Assembly: GCF_029873635.1 (NCBI RefSeq)
Contig: NC_080423.1
Span: 103,230,991 to 103,294,990, forward strand
Origin: Malania oleifera
Lineage: Eukaryota; Streptophyta; Magnoliopsida; Santalales; Ximeniaceae
Direction: 5' to 3'
Length of the DNA: 64,000 bases
Shown here: one piece after another, positions 9,484 to 20,991 of the stretch
How the letters are laid out: the number at the start of each line of letters is the position of its first letter
Numbering within the stretch: position 1 is the stretch's first letter
The notes under the pieces: model-generated
What the model was told of the DNA's origin: nothing
The model's database searches: none
Seen by the model: only the letters and a program-made list of their open reading frames with translations
Translations under genes and position numbers: made by a program

Positions 9484-12400
9484 TGTAGCGCCCTGACCTG
9501 CCACGTGGGCCCGAAGTGCTAGTAAAACATATATATATATATATATATCTGATACCAACTGTAGAATAAATAAATGCAACCCGCAACCCGCCCTAATCAG
9601 GGAATCTCGGGTGCACTTGTCATTACTGAAATTAAACCATACAGCGGAAGATTTCTAAAACATCCAAACACTTTACCAGAGTTCTACCTGTTCCCAAATA
9701 CATACACACCACTATCTGTTTACATATTACAATCCCAAAATAACATAACAAGATATCTCATATCTCACCAATTCTGATAACCACTCCCAGAATCTAATCC
9801 CAGTTCCGAGATAAGTTAGGTACGGTTCCCTCAAGGACATGAAGTATAATTTGTATAATGGGGTGAGACACTTCTCAGTAAGACGGATTATATTAGTATT
9901 AGTGTGTGGCTAGCATGAGTTCTCGTATGAATATAAAACTTCCATTATTTAATTGTATATGAAATGACATTTAAAACTATACTACACTGTATATATGAAA
10001 ATTCATAATTTTTATTGTCGGCTCAATATAGCCCATTTTATAGTAAATTTTCTCATATATGCATAAAAGATACAACCTGGACTGCTATATTAACATCGTC
10101 ACGCTATCATAAACTTATACGACATGCTTCCCCACATGATGGGTTGTGCGGCCCGAAGGCTGGACTCAGCATATGGCTGGCCGACCATAACTGAGTCAAA
10201 AAATGTAGCAAGTACGATTGTGTCTACTTATGGTCATCTGAAACCGCATCGGATGCCCCCCCTCCCCCCCAACACTTTCCTTGGGAGAGTATTGTGCCAG
10301 GTCACCAATTGTCTATCCATCATCACATTATCATCCTGGTGTGGTTGCACTCCTTGTCAACATATAGCTACGGTACCGTGCTCATAACATCACATTTCAT
10401 ATGCATAGGGCTCTAGAATCATATATAAAAATTTACATAATAAAAACTGCTTTATTCTCATTTCATATAAAACCTATCATTTATTAACTCTCGGGCCCCG
10501 ACTGTTATATTAAATCTCGGCCCCCGGTCATCATATCAAATCTCGGCCCCCGACTGTCATATATACCATTTAAAAACTATTCTTATGCCATACAATTTTT
10601 ATCCGATAGATCATAAATAAAATAAACTGACAGAGAAAGACATAAGTTGCTGAAAACTGGGGTATGAGCATCTCTAGGGTTTTATTTAACTTAAACTATT
10701 TATTTTATAAAAAAAATAGGAGATTTCAAACTAATCACATTAATTTTCCACAAAACATATAATAGTCAAAACCATCCTTTTCATATACCCAATTTATTCA
10801 AAAAATCACATATACCATTTCTGAAAATATACATTGCCATTAAATTAGTTCATAATTCAAAACAACTGACATAATACAATCCCCTTACCTGACTTACTGG
10901 AAACCCTAAATCCATACCCTGCGACATTTGAAGATCAAAACCCTGAAATCACATGTAATGACCTGCTTAATTAATTGGGTATATATATATATATATTTTA
11001 TTTTATTTTATACTATAACATTCTGCATGCTCCGATACCATACTGGGAGTAAACCCAATTAATACCCTAAGCAGGGAGAAGCATAAATCACATAGACATA
11101 ACCATATGAAAATAAATACACCATACCAAACCAATATCACACAATACCAGAGTACTACATGTTTTCCAAAATATATACATATGTCTGTTCCCCAAAATAC
11201 CCTTAACTAGCTAGGGTATACAAAAATACTCTCAAAATGTACTCACTCTCCACCGGCAGGGCAGTGTAGAAGCCCCTCTATCTGTGAGCCTGGTCTGCTC
11301 GCTTACCTGGATCACCTGAAAAATGTTTCAACACTGGGATGAGCCAACGTTCAGTAAGAAGAAATATGCTATTACTAGTGTGTGGCAAATGAGCTACTAT
11401 AACATGAAAATCTATTTCCAAGTAAACATACACAACTGAATATACAAATAAAGTATAAGTGCTAAAATCCACCACTCCCGTCCCTATCGCTTAACATGAC
11501 AGTATTGGAGTTTATTATTCAAAATACTTCTAGTATAAGTAAGTATGTTCCCTATTTGTGCAAATCTATACATACGTAATAATAACTGAAAATGTTCCCT
11601 GTGGCTATCTATGTGTCATGACTTACCCTCTCATGACAGGGTTGTGCGGCCCGTAGGCGGGATTTACCTTGACTGGCCAACCAGGAATAAATCACTATAC
11701 TCCATCGGTCAACCTGCCCACCTCAACCCATATCTAGATGGGGAGCCTAACCTCTTCAAGGGCCTAGGTGATCGACTTTACCACGTATTATCTAAATAGG
11801 TGGTTGCACTCATAAAGTAACATAATATCTATAGCAACGGTACCATGCTCTGTAGCTGCAAGTTCAACAGGGTATGATACTATATAATATATTTCTATAT
11901 ACAACTATCTGAATTACCATGATTCTGAAATAATCGTAATAACCATGATGTTGCATAACTGTACTGTAAATCATACGTAATACTGAGAACTATATAATCA
12001 TAATACTGACATCTGCATAATCATAGCACTGATATTCGTGTAATCATGGTACTGATATTCATAATATCATGGTACTGAAATATCATAAAATCAGATAACT
12101 GAAATATTGTAAAACATATATTCGTATTATATTCATATTCAAAAGTCACATGATACTGTAATATATAATTTTCATCATTTAATAAACTGTATAACATTTT
12201 AAAAAACTACCTAGCATAGCATATTTCCCTTACCTGACTACTAGAAAGCCCCAATGGAATATTAGCGTAAGTCCCGCAGGACCTCCTACACAATACCCTG
12301 AAAACAATATTCGCCAGAACAAAATATCAGTATTTCATCGCCTACATCATTCCTTATAACTACCATAAGGCAAAAAATAGGCCAAAAGGTCTTACCTTGA

Positions 12401-12610
12401 ATTTGGGATGAAATCCAACTTCGTTCCCCCAACGATCCGCTCCGACAGACTTATAGAGAACTTCGCTGGGAGCGTCGTGGTAGACTCAAATCTTCAATCC
12501 GGCGACTGGCGGGGCCAGAAATGAAGAGAGAAAGGAGAGAGAGACGTAGGAGAGAGAGAGAGAGGAGAGAGAGAGGGGCGTCAAGAGTGAATAAAAATCA
12601 GATTTTTAGC

Positions 12611-12618
12611 TATTTATA
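12611..12618 (-). promoter_or_regulatory. LTR TATA box
   Basis: TATAAATA on the minus strand, about 30 bp downstream of the palindrome array and upstream of the GA/CT-rich leader of the inner gypsy LTR. Confidence 0.65.
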
Positions 12619-12647
12619 GGGCCAGATTAGTTGACAAGACACATCAC

Positions 12648-12825
12648 CTCGTCGACGAGTCCTTCATTAAATTCGTTGACGAGATCCTGTATTCGTCGAC
12701 GAAATTCAGAGTAGCCCAAACCGTCTCTCGGTATTTTCTCATCGACAAAACCCTGTGTTCATCGACGAAACTTGGCAATTTCTTGAAATTATGATTATCC
12801 CCAAAATGCAATGTCATCGACGAAA
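12648..12825. repeat. GTCGAC palindrome array, inner gypsy LTR
   Basis: About six copies of a 12-bp palindrome-like word. Perfect ones are CTCGTCGACGAG (12648-12659) and TTCGTCGACGAA (12692-12703); others are one or two changes away. Spacing is irregular at about 20-55 bp. The array lies in U3, upstream of TATAAATA. Confidence 0.85.
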
Positions 12826-13161
12826 TCTACGGCCTCCTTATGTTTCTGTTTCTATTTCTTTCTCTTATTATTTAAATACTATTATTTTTTGGGTCACTAC
12901 ATTACATTTTCTCCAGATTAATCAACTCAACCCACAAATTATTTCTCATTTAGTATTTTCTAAACCCCATACACTCCAATTTAACAATAAAATCCTAAAA
13001 TATCCAACTTACCCTGATTTTAAAATGGTGCTTGGAAAGCCCATTTCAAAAATCCGCTCCGCTAGACTTGTAGAAAAATGCTCCTAAATCCTCGTGGTTA
13101 CCTCTGATCCTCAATTCAGGTAACGAACGATGAGAAATCGTAGAGAGAAGGGGTGGGATTT

Positions 13162-13164
13162 CAT

Positions 13165-13228
<64 letters not shown>
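13162..13228. repeat. (GA)n microsatellite in LTR leader
   Basis: GA dinucleotide tract in the transcribed leader position of the outer gypsy LTR, read as CT on the LTR's own strand. Confidence 0.95.
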
Positions 13229-13231
<3 letters not shown>

Positions 13232-13263
13232 TAAGTTTTTTAATGAAGAAGCAATAAAAAATC

Positions 13264-13271
13264 TATTTATA
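13264..13271 (-). promoter_or_regulatory. LTR TATA box
   Basis: TATAAATA on the minus strand, immediately downstream of the palindrome array of the outer gypsy LTR and upstream of its CT tract. Confidence 0.65.
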
Positions 13272-13289
13272 ACCCTTTGACCCAGTACA

Positions 13290-13480
13290 ATTTGTCGACG
13301 AAATGGGGCCTTCGTTGACGAACTACACAAGGACGTTCATTAAAGAAAGAAGGGGTTCGTCGATGAACCGTATGCTTGAAATTCCTTTCTTAATCTCTTC
13401 GTTAATGACGCCTGAATATCGTCAACGAACCAAAGAAGGATATTCGTTGATGAAAGCAAGGAATTCGTCGACGAACTGTT
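13290..13480. repeat. GTCGAC palindrome array, outer gypsy LTR
   Basis: About seven copies of a TTCGTCGACGAA-like word at roughly 20-45 bp spacing (for example near 13291, 13311, 13355, 13420, 13443, 13467), with occasional T for C in the core. This is the same word as in the inner LTR, although the surrounding sequence is quite different. Confidence 0.85.
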
Positions 13481-13545
13481 GCTTGCCTTGAATATTTTCC
13501 ATTTTCTTTATTTATTTCCTTATTTCCTGGGTTCGGGTTTCTACA

Positions 13546-14990
13546 TTAGCAACTCGAACCAAGAAAATAAGAGAAATAAAGAAAAGGAAAGGAAAAAGGG
13601 AAAGAAAAGAGGAAATGGGTTTGGTATACGATCAAACCGTCGACAATTTGAGGGAGGCTTAGAAAAATCGTCGACGTTACAACTTTAGAAAGCGGTTTAA
13701 GTGCCAAACCATCAATGGTTTTGTTAAGCTCAGAAAAACCGTCGATGGTTTTCCTGTGGGTCGAGTTACTTAAGTGCGAAGTAACATGAATTTTTTATAA
13801 AAAAATCATAACTCTCTCTCTCTTTCTCTCTAAAAATTTGGGTTTTGGATCTCTCTCTCTCTCTCTAGCCCCAAGAACTCTCTGCAAGCGCTCTTCGATC
13901 CTCTCTCCCCTCTCCCAACACGTAGTCCGTCGTTCGTCGACAAATTCGAGTGGCTAGGTCTTTGTGGTTTTTGAAGGTTTAGGCAGAATGCCATATGGGT
14001 AGTGGTTGACAGATTGACAAAGACTACCAATTTCATTCCGGTTAGAACCAGTTATTCCATGGATAAGCTGACAGAACTCTATGATTAGGAGATAGTCAGA
14101 ATACATGGCGTGCCCGTGTCCATCGTTTCAGATCGGGATCCACGGTTCACTTCCTGTTTCTAGAAGAGTTTACAGGGAGCGTTGAGTTCTCAACTTACTT
14201 TTAGTACTGCATTTCACCCTCATATAGATGGACAGTCTGAACGAACCATTCAGATTCTCAAAGATATGCTACGGGCATGTGTGTTAGATTTTGGGGGCAG
14301 TTGGATCCGATATCTACCATTGGTTGAGTTTGCATACAATAACAGTCACTAGACCAGCATTGGAATGGCACCATATGAGGCCTTGTATGGTCGTCGGTGC
14401 CGATCTTTATTGTATTGGGATGAAGTAGGCGAGTGGCAGATTTTGGGACCAGAACTTGTTCAGCAAGCCTTTGCGAATGTCGAACTTATTAGGGAAAGGA
14501 TCAAGGTAGCCCAGAGTCGGCAGAAGAGTTATGCGGATACTCGCCGACGGAAGCTAGAATTCGAAGTAGGTGATATGATATTCTTAAGGATTGCTCCGAT
14601 GAAGGGGGTGATGAGGTATGAAAAGAAGGGCAAGCTGAGCCCTAGATACATTGGGCCATTCGATATTCTGGAAAGGATTGGTTCGGCAGCATACAAGATA
14701 GCACTACCCTTAGCGCTGTCCAAAATACACGATGTGTTCCACGTGTCCATGTTGAGGTATGTTCCAGACCCGTCGCATGTGATCGGTTATGAATCGTTGG
14801 AGATCGGGGATACTTTGGCATACGAAGAGGTACCAATTCAGTTTTTGGATCAAAAAATACAATAACTGCGTACTAAGGATATGCCGTTAATGAAGGTTTT
14901 GTGGCAGAATCATGCAGTCGAGGAAGCTTCCTAAGAGTTAGAAATGGAAATACGCAAGAAGTACCCGCAGCTGTTCAGCGAGGGCTAGTG
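13546..14990 (+). mobile_element. Ty3/gypsy remnant: LTR scrap plus integrase end of pol
   Basis: From 13546 the sequence resembles, in opposite orientation, the start of the LTR that ends at 13545 (AACTCGAACC then an A/G-rich stretch), so two LTR starts lie head to head. From about 13985 to 14865 it encodes the integrase catalytic core and C-terminal part of a gypsy polyprotein: motifs include SDRDPRF, a GQSER motif, APYEALYGRRCRS, and a C-terminal KIHDVFHVSMLR. Gag, protease, reverse transcriptase and RNase H are absent. This is a fossil, with pol broken in a few places. Confidence 0.85.
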
Positions 14991-15289
14991 CTAGATGGGT
15001 AAGGGTATCATGGTATATAGAGGGATTAGAGTAGGTTGTGTGGTTAGTTGTGTATAGTTTTAATTATGGATATTTTTTGGGAAAATTTGTTATGGTTATT
15101 GTAATTTCCCAAAGGCAATATTATAACCACGGTATTCCTCCGTCATAAGTGAGGGTAGTTAATAAACGTGAGACGGGGCCGCTATGTGGGTGGCTACTGA
15201 CTCTTCTATAGACAGAGGTAGTGAATTAAAAATGCGATTGATAACAGTTAACAAATTTCGAGGGCGAAATTTTTGTAAGGAGGAGAGAA
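14991..15289 (+). mobile_element. Gypsy untranslated 3' interior and polypurine tract
   Basis: Links the integrase remnant to its 3' LTR. A purine tract AAGGAGGAGAGA (15277-15288) stands directly before the LTR start. The block around 15126-15165 recurs inverted at about 1009-1060. Confidence 0.7.
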
Positions 15290-17295
15290 TGTAGTGATCC
15301 TAAAAAAAAATTAAAATTAAATTAAATTGTTTTAAAAAAATTAATTATTATTATTAATTAAATAATATAATATAATAATATAATATTATTATATATATAA
15401 CCATATGAAGGATCTTAGGATCCTTTAGATTTATAGAGAGCTTATCTCTCTCTTTCAGCGTCTCCGTCTCCTCCGTCTTCTCTCTCCCACTCTCCTCAAT
15501 CTCGTCTCCGATATTCGACTGATAAAAAATCTGAAAATGCCGTTAAGCTCTGCTCGTTGCTACCGACACTTCTACTGGAGCGGATCTAGCGTGGGAGCGG
15601 CGTAAGCATATCTCCTGGGGTAAGATCAATTCTCAAATTTACCTCAATTTCTCTTAAACTATAAGTCTAATTCACGAACGGAAATTGTTGGGAGATTTGT
15701 GGGGAGATTCTCTACAATCTAACTGGAGCAGGTTTTCGAATTGAAGTTCCGGGGTACCAATCCTAAACTGAGGGTAAGTTTAGTAATTTAGGTTTTATTA
15801 AACTATTTAGGGTATTCAGAGCCTAGGGAAATTTTAGGAAAAGTCACTCTAGGGATTGTGATGAGTAATATAATAAAATTTGAATTTCAGGATTTCAGGG
15901 GTTTTTCAACGCTTGGGGCGTAAGCCGAGGTGTTATCGAGTTTTTCAGGAATCAGGTAAGGGGATTAAGTTAAGTCAGTAATTTTATGAATTTTGAATCC
16001 ATTTAATTGTTATGTTTATATAAATATTTATTTATTATTTATTTATTTATTTGGGAATTTAAAGGTTATTTTGAAAATCGGCCGTTCGAAATGGATTTTA
16101 CAAACTTAGGATATATGGTATAGTATTTTTGAATAAAATGAACAGTGGAAAGCTTATTTGTTTATATAAATATGTTAAAATGTGAAAAATTGTGTGGCGG
16201 ATGATTTAGTTTGTATGAATTATTGTATATCTAGATTTGAGATTTTGAAATACTGGATTGTTTGAGAAATACTGGAATGATTATGAAAAATACTAGAACT
16301 GCTTGTGAAAAATGCAAGACTTTGATTTGACGACTGAGGGCCAAGGTTTTGTTTAAACAACTTTAAGCTAGGTTGTATTTTATGGCCGAGGACCAGGTTT
16401 TGGGATAACAGGGAATATATGTGAATTAATATTTTAAATGGAATTTTCTATTATCTAAATTGCATGATATGTTTTAGGAACCCTGAGGACCAGTGTATTG
16501 TGAGCACAGTACCGTTGCTAAAGATTTGTTATGTGGTCGTATGCGCCCACACCTATGCTGAGAGGTGTAAGGTGACCTTGTTTGATTTGCCTACGTGAGG
16601 TGAATGCATCCCCCTGGGTGAGGTCAATCGGACTAGCAGTTGGAGATGCATAGACCTGCGGAGTATGTTAGTAGAGAATACAGATGACTATTGTCTAGGT
16701 GGATCCCCCAGGACAATAGTCTAGCCTTCGAGCAACACAACTCGTGCCATGAGAAAGTAAATGACGTGTTTGTCACAGGAAGTGTCTTATATGCATATCT
16801 GTTAATTTATGTGAATACGGTTAATTAATAAGATAACTTTGAGGGCTTACTAAGAAAGGTGAGTGCCCTGGTAGCAGTAATGGTACTAGAGCAGATGGAG
16901 GCTACTTGTATGGGTGGGTAATCTTCTCTATCCTCAGCTAATTGTGTGTGTGAGTGTAAAATAAGAATATTTTCATAAATATGTTTATTTACTTAATGAA
17001 CTGGTTATTTTCTGTACACTAAATGCATGTTGGTCACACATTGACATTAACTTAATCTTTCCCTTATTGAGCTGTGTCTCAACCCTACTTTACAAACTAT
17101 CTTTTCAGGAAATCCTAGAGATCGGGTCTAGTGGGTTAGAGGAGCCGGGCTAGAGTTGTAAATTCATGTAGGTAGTGTGTAGATAAAGATTTTATTTTTG
17201 TTTAATTTTATGGAATGTAGTTATGTGGAAATTGATATATTTGTGTATATCATTTGATTAAATCCAAATTATTATTTTCCTCTCATCGGGTGTGA
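15290..17295 (+). mobile_element. Ty3/gypsy 3' LTR
   Basis: Begins TGTAGTGATCC right after the polypurine tract; the end is estimated near 17295, where a GGGTGTGAC-like terminus occurs, and is uncertain. It contains a CT-rich leader (about 15435-15495), splice-like signals GGGGTAAGAT (about 15618), CAGGTAAGGG (about 15954) and TCTTTTCAGG (about 17101), and the conserved core GAGCACAGTACCGTTGC (16502-16518). It belongs to the element whose integrase remnant lies upstream. Confidence 0.75.
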
Positions 17296-18698
17296 CTTTG
17301 ACCATGCCATGAATACTTTGTTTATAACTTTTATGTAACATTAAACCCTTGTCTAGCTTGTAAGTAATTCTTAGCAAATATTGTTTCATTACAACCTCAT
17401 CCTCATAGGATGGTTCAGTAATAGGGTAAGTTTTAAGATGAATTATTGTGATTTTGATTTCTTATGAGATCCAATATGTATTTAAGTTGACATATTCATA
17501 GGCCCAGTGTCACCCACTAACTAGCTGGCTAGCTAGCTTAGTGCCCCAAAATATTCACCACTTTCCAAATTGCTAGACAAGTTAATTAGTTACCCACCAT
17601 ATTCAGCTTCTAAGCCCAGAGCCTTCAATAAACTCCCATGTCACACATGTACACACAACAGTTCAATCAATTATATGTATTAATTAGTTACCCACCATAC
17701 ATAGCTTCTAAGCCCAAAGCCTTCAATAAACTCCCATGTCACACATGTACACTCAACAGTCCAACCGACTATATTCTACATTTATGGTTTATGGTAAAAT
17801 AATAATAGTGAAGTTAATTAGGATAATCGTGCTAATTTCGTGAGAAACATAATTTTACTACTTCCCATGATCCTTTTACTTTTAAAAAAAATTAATTTTT
17901 TTAAAAATATACAAGTTAAAAATTTCCTCCCTCTCCTTAACTAGCTAATAGTATTATATATAGAGAAAGACAGATAGATGTAACTGTCCATCACAAGAAT
18001 CTCGCAGCTGGGCTTCACAAATAATGTTCCCTACCATGTGCTATACACATGCAATGCAACCATTCACATAACTGCATTTGCGCCCACATTTCTTTTTCTC
18101 AACACATTAACACACCACTACTACTACTACTACTACACCCCTCCATTAGGCTTATATTCATGAGACCCAATTTATGGCCCTTGCCTTTGCATATGGAGTA
18201 CTAATCAATACTTAACACTCCTACCAAAAAAACAACACTACCCCAAAAGCCCAAACCACAAGCCAAAGCCAGACCACACCATGTTCCATATATATATATA
18301 TTTCATCATACATCTTATCCAGCCAGACTGTATAAAGAAGATAAGAACCAAAAAAAAATCTCCATTTGCTTGCATGTGTATACCTCTGAGGTTACAGCTA
18401 CAACACATTAATCCTCAAACAAAAATAAAAACAAAAACAAAAAGGAATGATTGAGGTAGGTGCATGAGGGGTAAAATAGGAAAATAGATTAACTTGCACC
18501 GGCCCATTGACCGAGCATGCACGTGTCAAAAGCCCATTGGCTCGAAATTAACCCAAGAAGCCAAACTGGGGGTGTGACTTCAGTATGGTCTCAAATCAAG
18601 CAATCTGCAGGAAAAAACAGTACCCCCATTGGATATTTTGGATTTGGTGCACAATATTTAGGTCATGGGTTGGATCATGTGTATGTGGTTTTTAAAAT
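17296..18698. other. Intergenic; probable 3' region of the cyclin gene
   Basis: No gene is seen apart from the likely 3' UTR of the minus-strand cyclin gene just below 18699. It holds a 98-bp tandem duplication (listed separately), a short (CTA)n run near 18119-18135 and AT-rich sequence. The open frame at 18517-18702 has no recognisable domain. Confidence 0.5.
17583..17778. repeat. 98-bp tandem duplication
   Basis: The block starting TAATTAGTTACCCACCAT at 17583 repeats at 17681, and similarity continues through CTCCCATGTCACACATGTAC in both copies. There are few differences, so the duplication is fairly recent. Confidence 0.9.
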
Positions 18699-20871
18699 TT
18701 AGACAGTGAGCTGGCTTTGATGATCATCATGATGATTATTGTCTTGATCACTGAAGCAGCAGTACTGTTGGGGCTTTAGAGGAAGATGATGTTCATGAGG
18801 AGGGGGAGGGGGAGGAGGAGGAGAAGAAGAAGTGAGGAGAAGCATTTGTGTTTGGAGGAAAGAACAGTAGGTGTAGAAAGTGGTGGGTGTCACATTTAAT
18901 TGGAAGCTTATTCCAAACAAGAAGTCCACCTCTAGCAGATTCATCTCTCCTGTGCTTATCCCTCCTACCTTTGCATAGTATGCATTGTTGTAATACCTGC
19001 AACCAAACACCCCCAAAGAAAACCCTAGTTATATCCATACTCAAATAATTTGAAGTACTATTTAAAGGGCGACCAAAAAGACCCAAAAATAAAACATGAA
19101 ACATGCATAAGGTGCGAATAAAAGTGGGTCTCACTCGCATGAAGAATTAGTAACACTGAAACAACAAAATTGATGTATTCTGAATTTTGGACAAAAATGA
19201 CCTTGGATCCACACTTGCTAGCTTGCATGATAGTTGACTCTGATTGTAGAGAAGGACAGCCCAATTGCCACCATGCATTCAGCAGAAAAACCACACTGCT
19301 AGCTATGGCTATGCCTATCTAGCTCATGACCTTTCCTTTCTTCTTTTTTTTGTTTCCCATTACCTAAAAAGCTCTGTTTTCTCTTCTCATTTGTTTCTAT
19401 TGTAATTATCAGTGATCAAATGGACCCTAGGGTAGCTAGGGAGAGACAGACCAGTGCTTTTCTGTGGAATGCACAGCCCTGATTGGGCTGTCACTCTTTA
19501 AAATGACAGTTGACCCATCATGCTATACTATATAGTTTTTATTTTTATTTTTATTTTTATTTATTTTACGTTTTTGGGCCAATGTGTTATTATTATAGAG
19601 AAGAGAGAAGAGAGAAAAGAGACAGGGGAGAGCAGATCTTAGGTGGCTGTCTGGTGAAAGACGGAGGGTCTTCACATGCCTGTCTTTATTCTTTGCTTCG
19701 GTGGCTTTGGTTTGACCTTCTTGCCATCCATATCTGTACACTGCTATTGCTAATCTGCGCCTCCCCACGCGGTTTATAACGTCTTTAGTCATTTTTTACT
19801 GTTTTTTTTTTAACTATTCTTTTCCTTCTTTCCTTCTTTTTTTTTTTTTTTTTTTAAGTTTTACCTGGTTAAGCACATGGATTAACTTACTAATTATAGA
19901 TAAACTTTTATTATTTTAAAAGACAAAAATTCCCGGAGAAGAAAATTCATGAAATCAGAAACTCTCCGTCTCTGATTTTCTATGATTGTGTGAAAAACAG
20001 GGATTTAGTGCGACAAAATTGAAACCCTTTTCCCGTAATTCATTGATTTGCATTTGGGGGTGGGGGAGGAAAAGCAAGGAATTGAACTCCATTTCAGAGA
20101 AACATGGGTAGATAAGGAAACAGAGTCGAGTATGGTGTTTACAATTCAGCAAATGATAAGAAAATGCACCAGGACTCTAAAATCAGGGATCAATTTCAAC
20201 TTGTTTAGAGACAAAATGAGAAACCCAATTGCAAAATCAATCTACCCATGAATTATGACATTGATTTGATCAACTGAAAAAACCAATCCATTGGAAAATG
20301 TACATATAAAATTCATTAAAAGAAGTATAAACATAATCTGATTAATTAATCAATTAGAACTAAAAACAAATCAAGAAAATGCATGCACTTTGGGGTAACC
20401 ATTTCGAATTTTGAAAAATTTTATCCCAATTCGCACAAACCCAAGATCAAGAACCGAAATCCGAGCTCAGGAACAGAGAAATTGAATACGAAGAGTAGCA
20501 GCAGAATGAACTCACATGTCGTCCATGAACTTGGCAGAGAGCAGGACGCTGGTGATGAGCAAGCGGTGAACGTTGAAGGAGGTGATGGGGAGAGACGGGT
20601 GGCGCTGCACGAAGCGATCCAAGTAAACGTAGGCCACCACGAAGCAGGAGGGGCTGCAATTGGCGTACTTGAATATTCTCTCCAGATAACTCTGTATGGA
20701 GATGGTGGGTCTGCTGAGGCCGTGGAAGGCGGAGATCCTCTCCGGCCCCCGGTGAATCCCACGGCGGAGATCGTTGGACTCCGCCACCCTCTGCAGCAGA
20801 CGCGACAGGAAGGTGATCACCTTGGGAGGCTGATCGGCGCTCGTCATCTCTGCCGCCTCCGCGTCAGCCAT
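18699..20871 (-). CDS. CYCP4 (CYCU4-like): P/U-type cyclin (cyclin-U4/CYCP4-like), two exons
   Basis: Two exons, 20871-20516 and 18996-18699, join across a 1519-bp intron with a GTGAGT donor and a TTGCAG acceptor to give 217 residues, the usual size for this family. The cyclin box fills the first exon and the start of the second: [11 protein letters not shown] (about residues 20-30), [38 protein letters not shown], then [16 protein letters not shown] at the junction and [14 protein letters not shown] after it. The tail is low complexity, with eight prolines and a His/Asp-rich end. P/U cyclins bind A-type cyclin-dependent kinases and link cell division to nutrient and hormone signals. The start chosen gives MADAEAAEM; an in-frame ATG at 20916 would add 15 residues but is not like the family. 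Subtype 4 is inferred from remembered family sequences. Confidence 0.93.
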
Positions 20872-20980
20872 GGCTGAAATAAATAAAGCAAGATTGGGGG
20901 ATGCAGAGTGTGTCAATTTTAATCAGTTTGATGTGAGGCTCACACTATTCCAATAACGTGAGGAGAGTCCCCATTGCTTA

Positions 20981-20991
20981 TACTTATATGT
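20981..20991 (-). promoter_or_regulatory. Probable TATA box of the cyclin gene
   Basis: CATATAAGTAT on the minus strand, about 112 bp upstream of the chosen ATG. This would leave a 5' UTR of roughly 80 nt. Assigned by position and sequence only. Confidence 0.45.

Larger units (their letters stand above)
10954..12901 (-). mobile_element. Ty3/gypsy solo LTR (inner), nested in the outer LTR
   Basis: A 1.95-kb LTR with ends TGTAATGACC and GGTCACTACA. The flanking 5-mers (10949-10953 and 12902-12906) agree at 4 of 5 positions. On the minus strand the order is: palindrome array (12648-12825), TATAAATA (12611-12618), GA/CT-rich leader (about 12520-12580), splice-like signals, and the conserved core GAGCATGGTACCGTTGC (11829-11850). 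No gag or pol lies inside. The open frames in it (for example 11278-11475 and 11611-11799) are not genes. Confidence 0.8.
9484..13545 (-). mobile_element. Ty3/gypsy LTR (outer), split by a nested gypsy LTR
   Basis: On the minus strand the LTR begins TGTAGAAACCCG (ending at 13545 on the plus strand) and ends GGGCGCTACA at 9484. Parts 9484-10953 and 12902-13545 belong together; the middle is a second LTR. On the minus strand it shows, in order, an array of GTCGAC palindromes, TATAAATA (13264-13271), a long CT/GA tract, a leader with CTCCGATACC-like and splice-like words, and the conserved GGTACC core (10363-10384). No internal domain is attached, so it is probably an old solo LTR. Its target-site duplication is no longer clear. 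Confidence 0.75.

Noticed and set aside
10124-10387. 87-codon open frame as a gene
   Set aside because: It lies wholly inside a gypsy LTR, has no domain and covers the conserved non-coding core.
14529-14836. Minus-strand open frames at the integrase remnant
   Set aside because: They are shadows of the plus-strand integrase sequence.
20383-20877. 164-codon plus-strand open frame
   Set aside because: It is the complement of cyclin exon 1, whose minus-strand protein has a clear cyclin box and proper splice sites.
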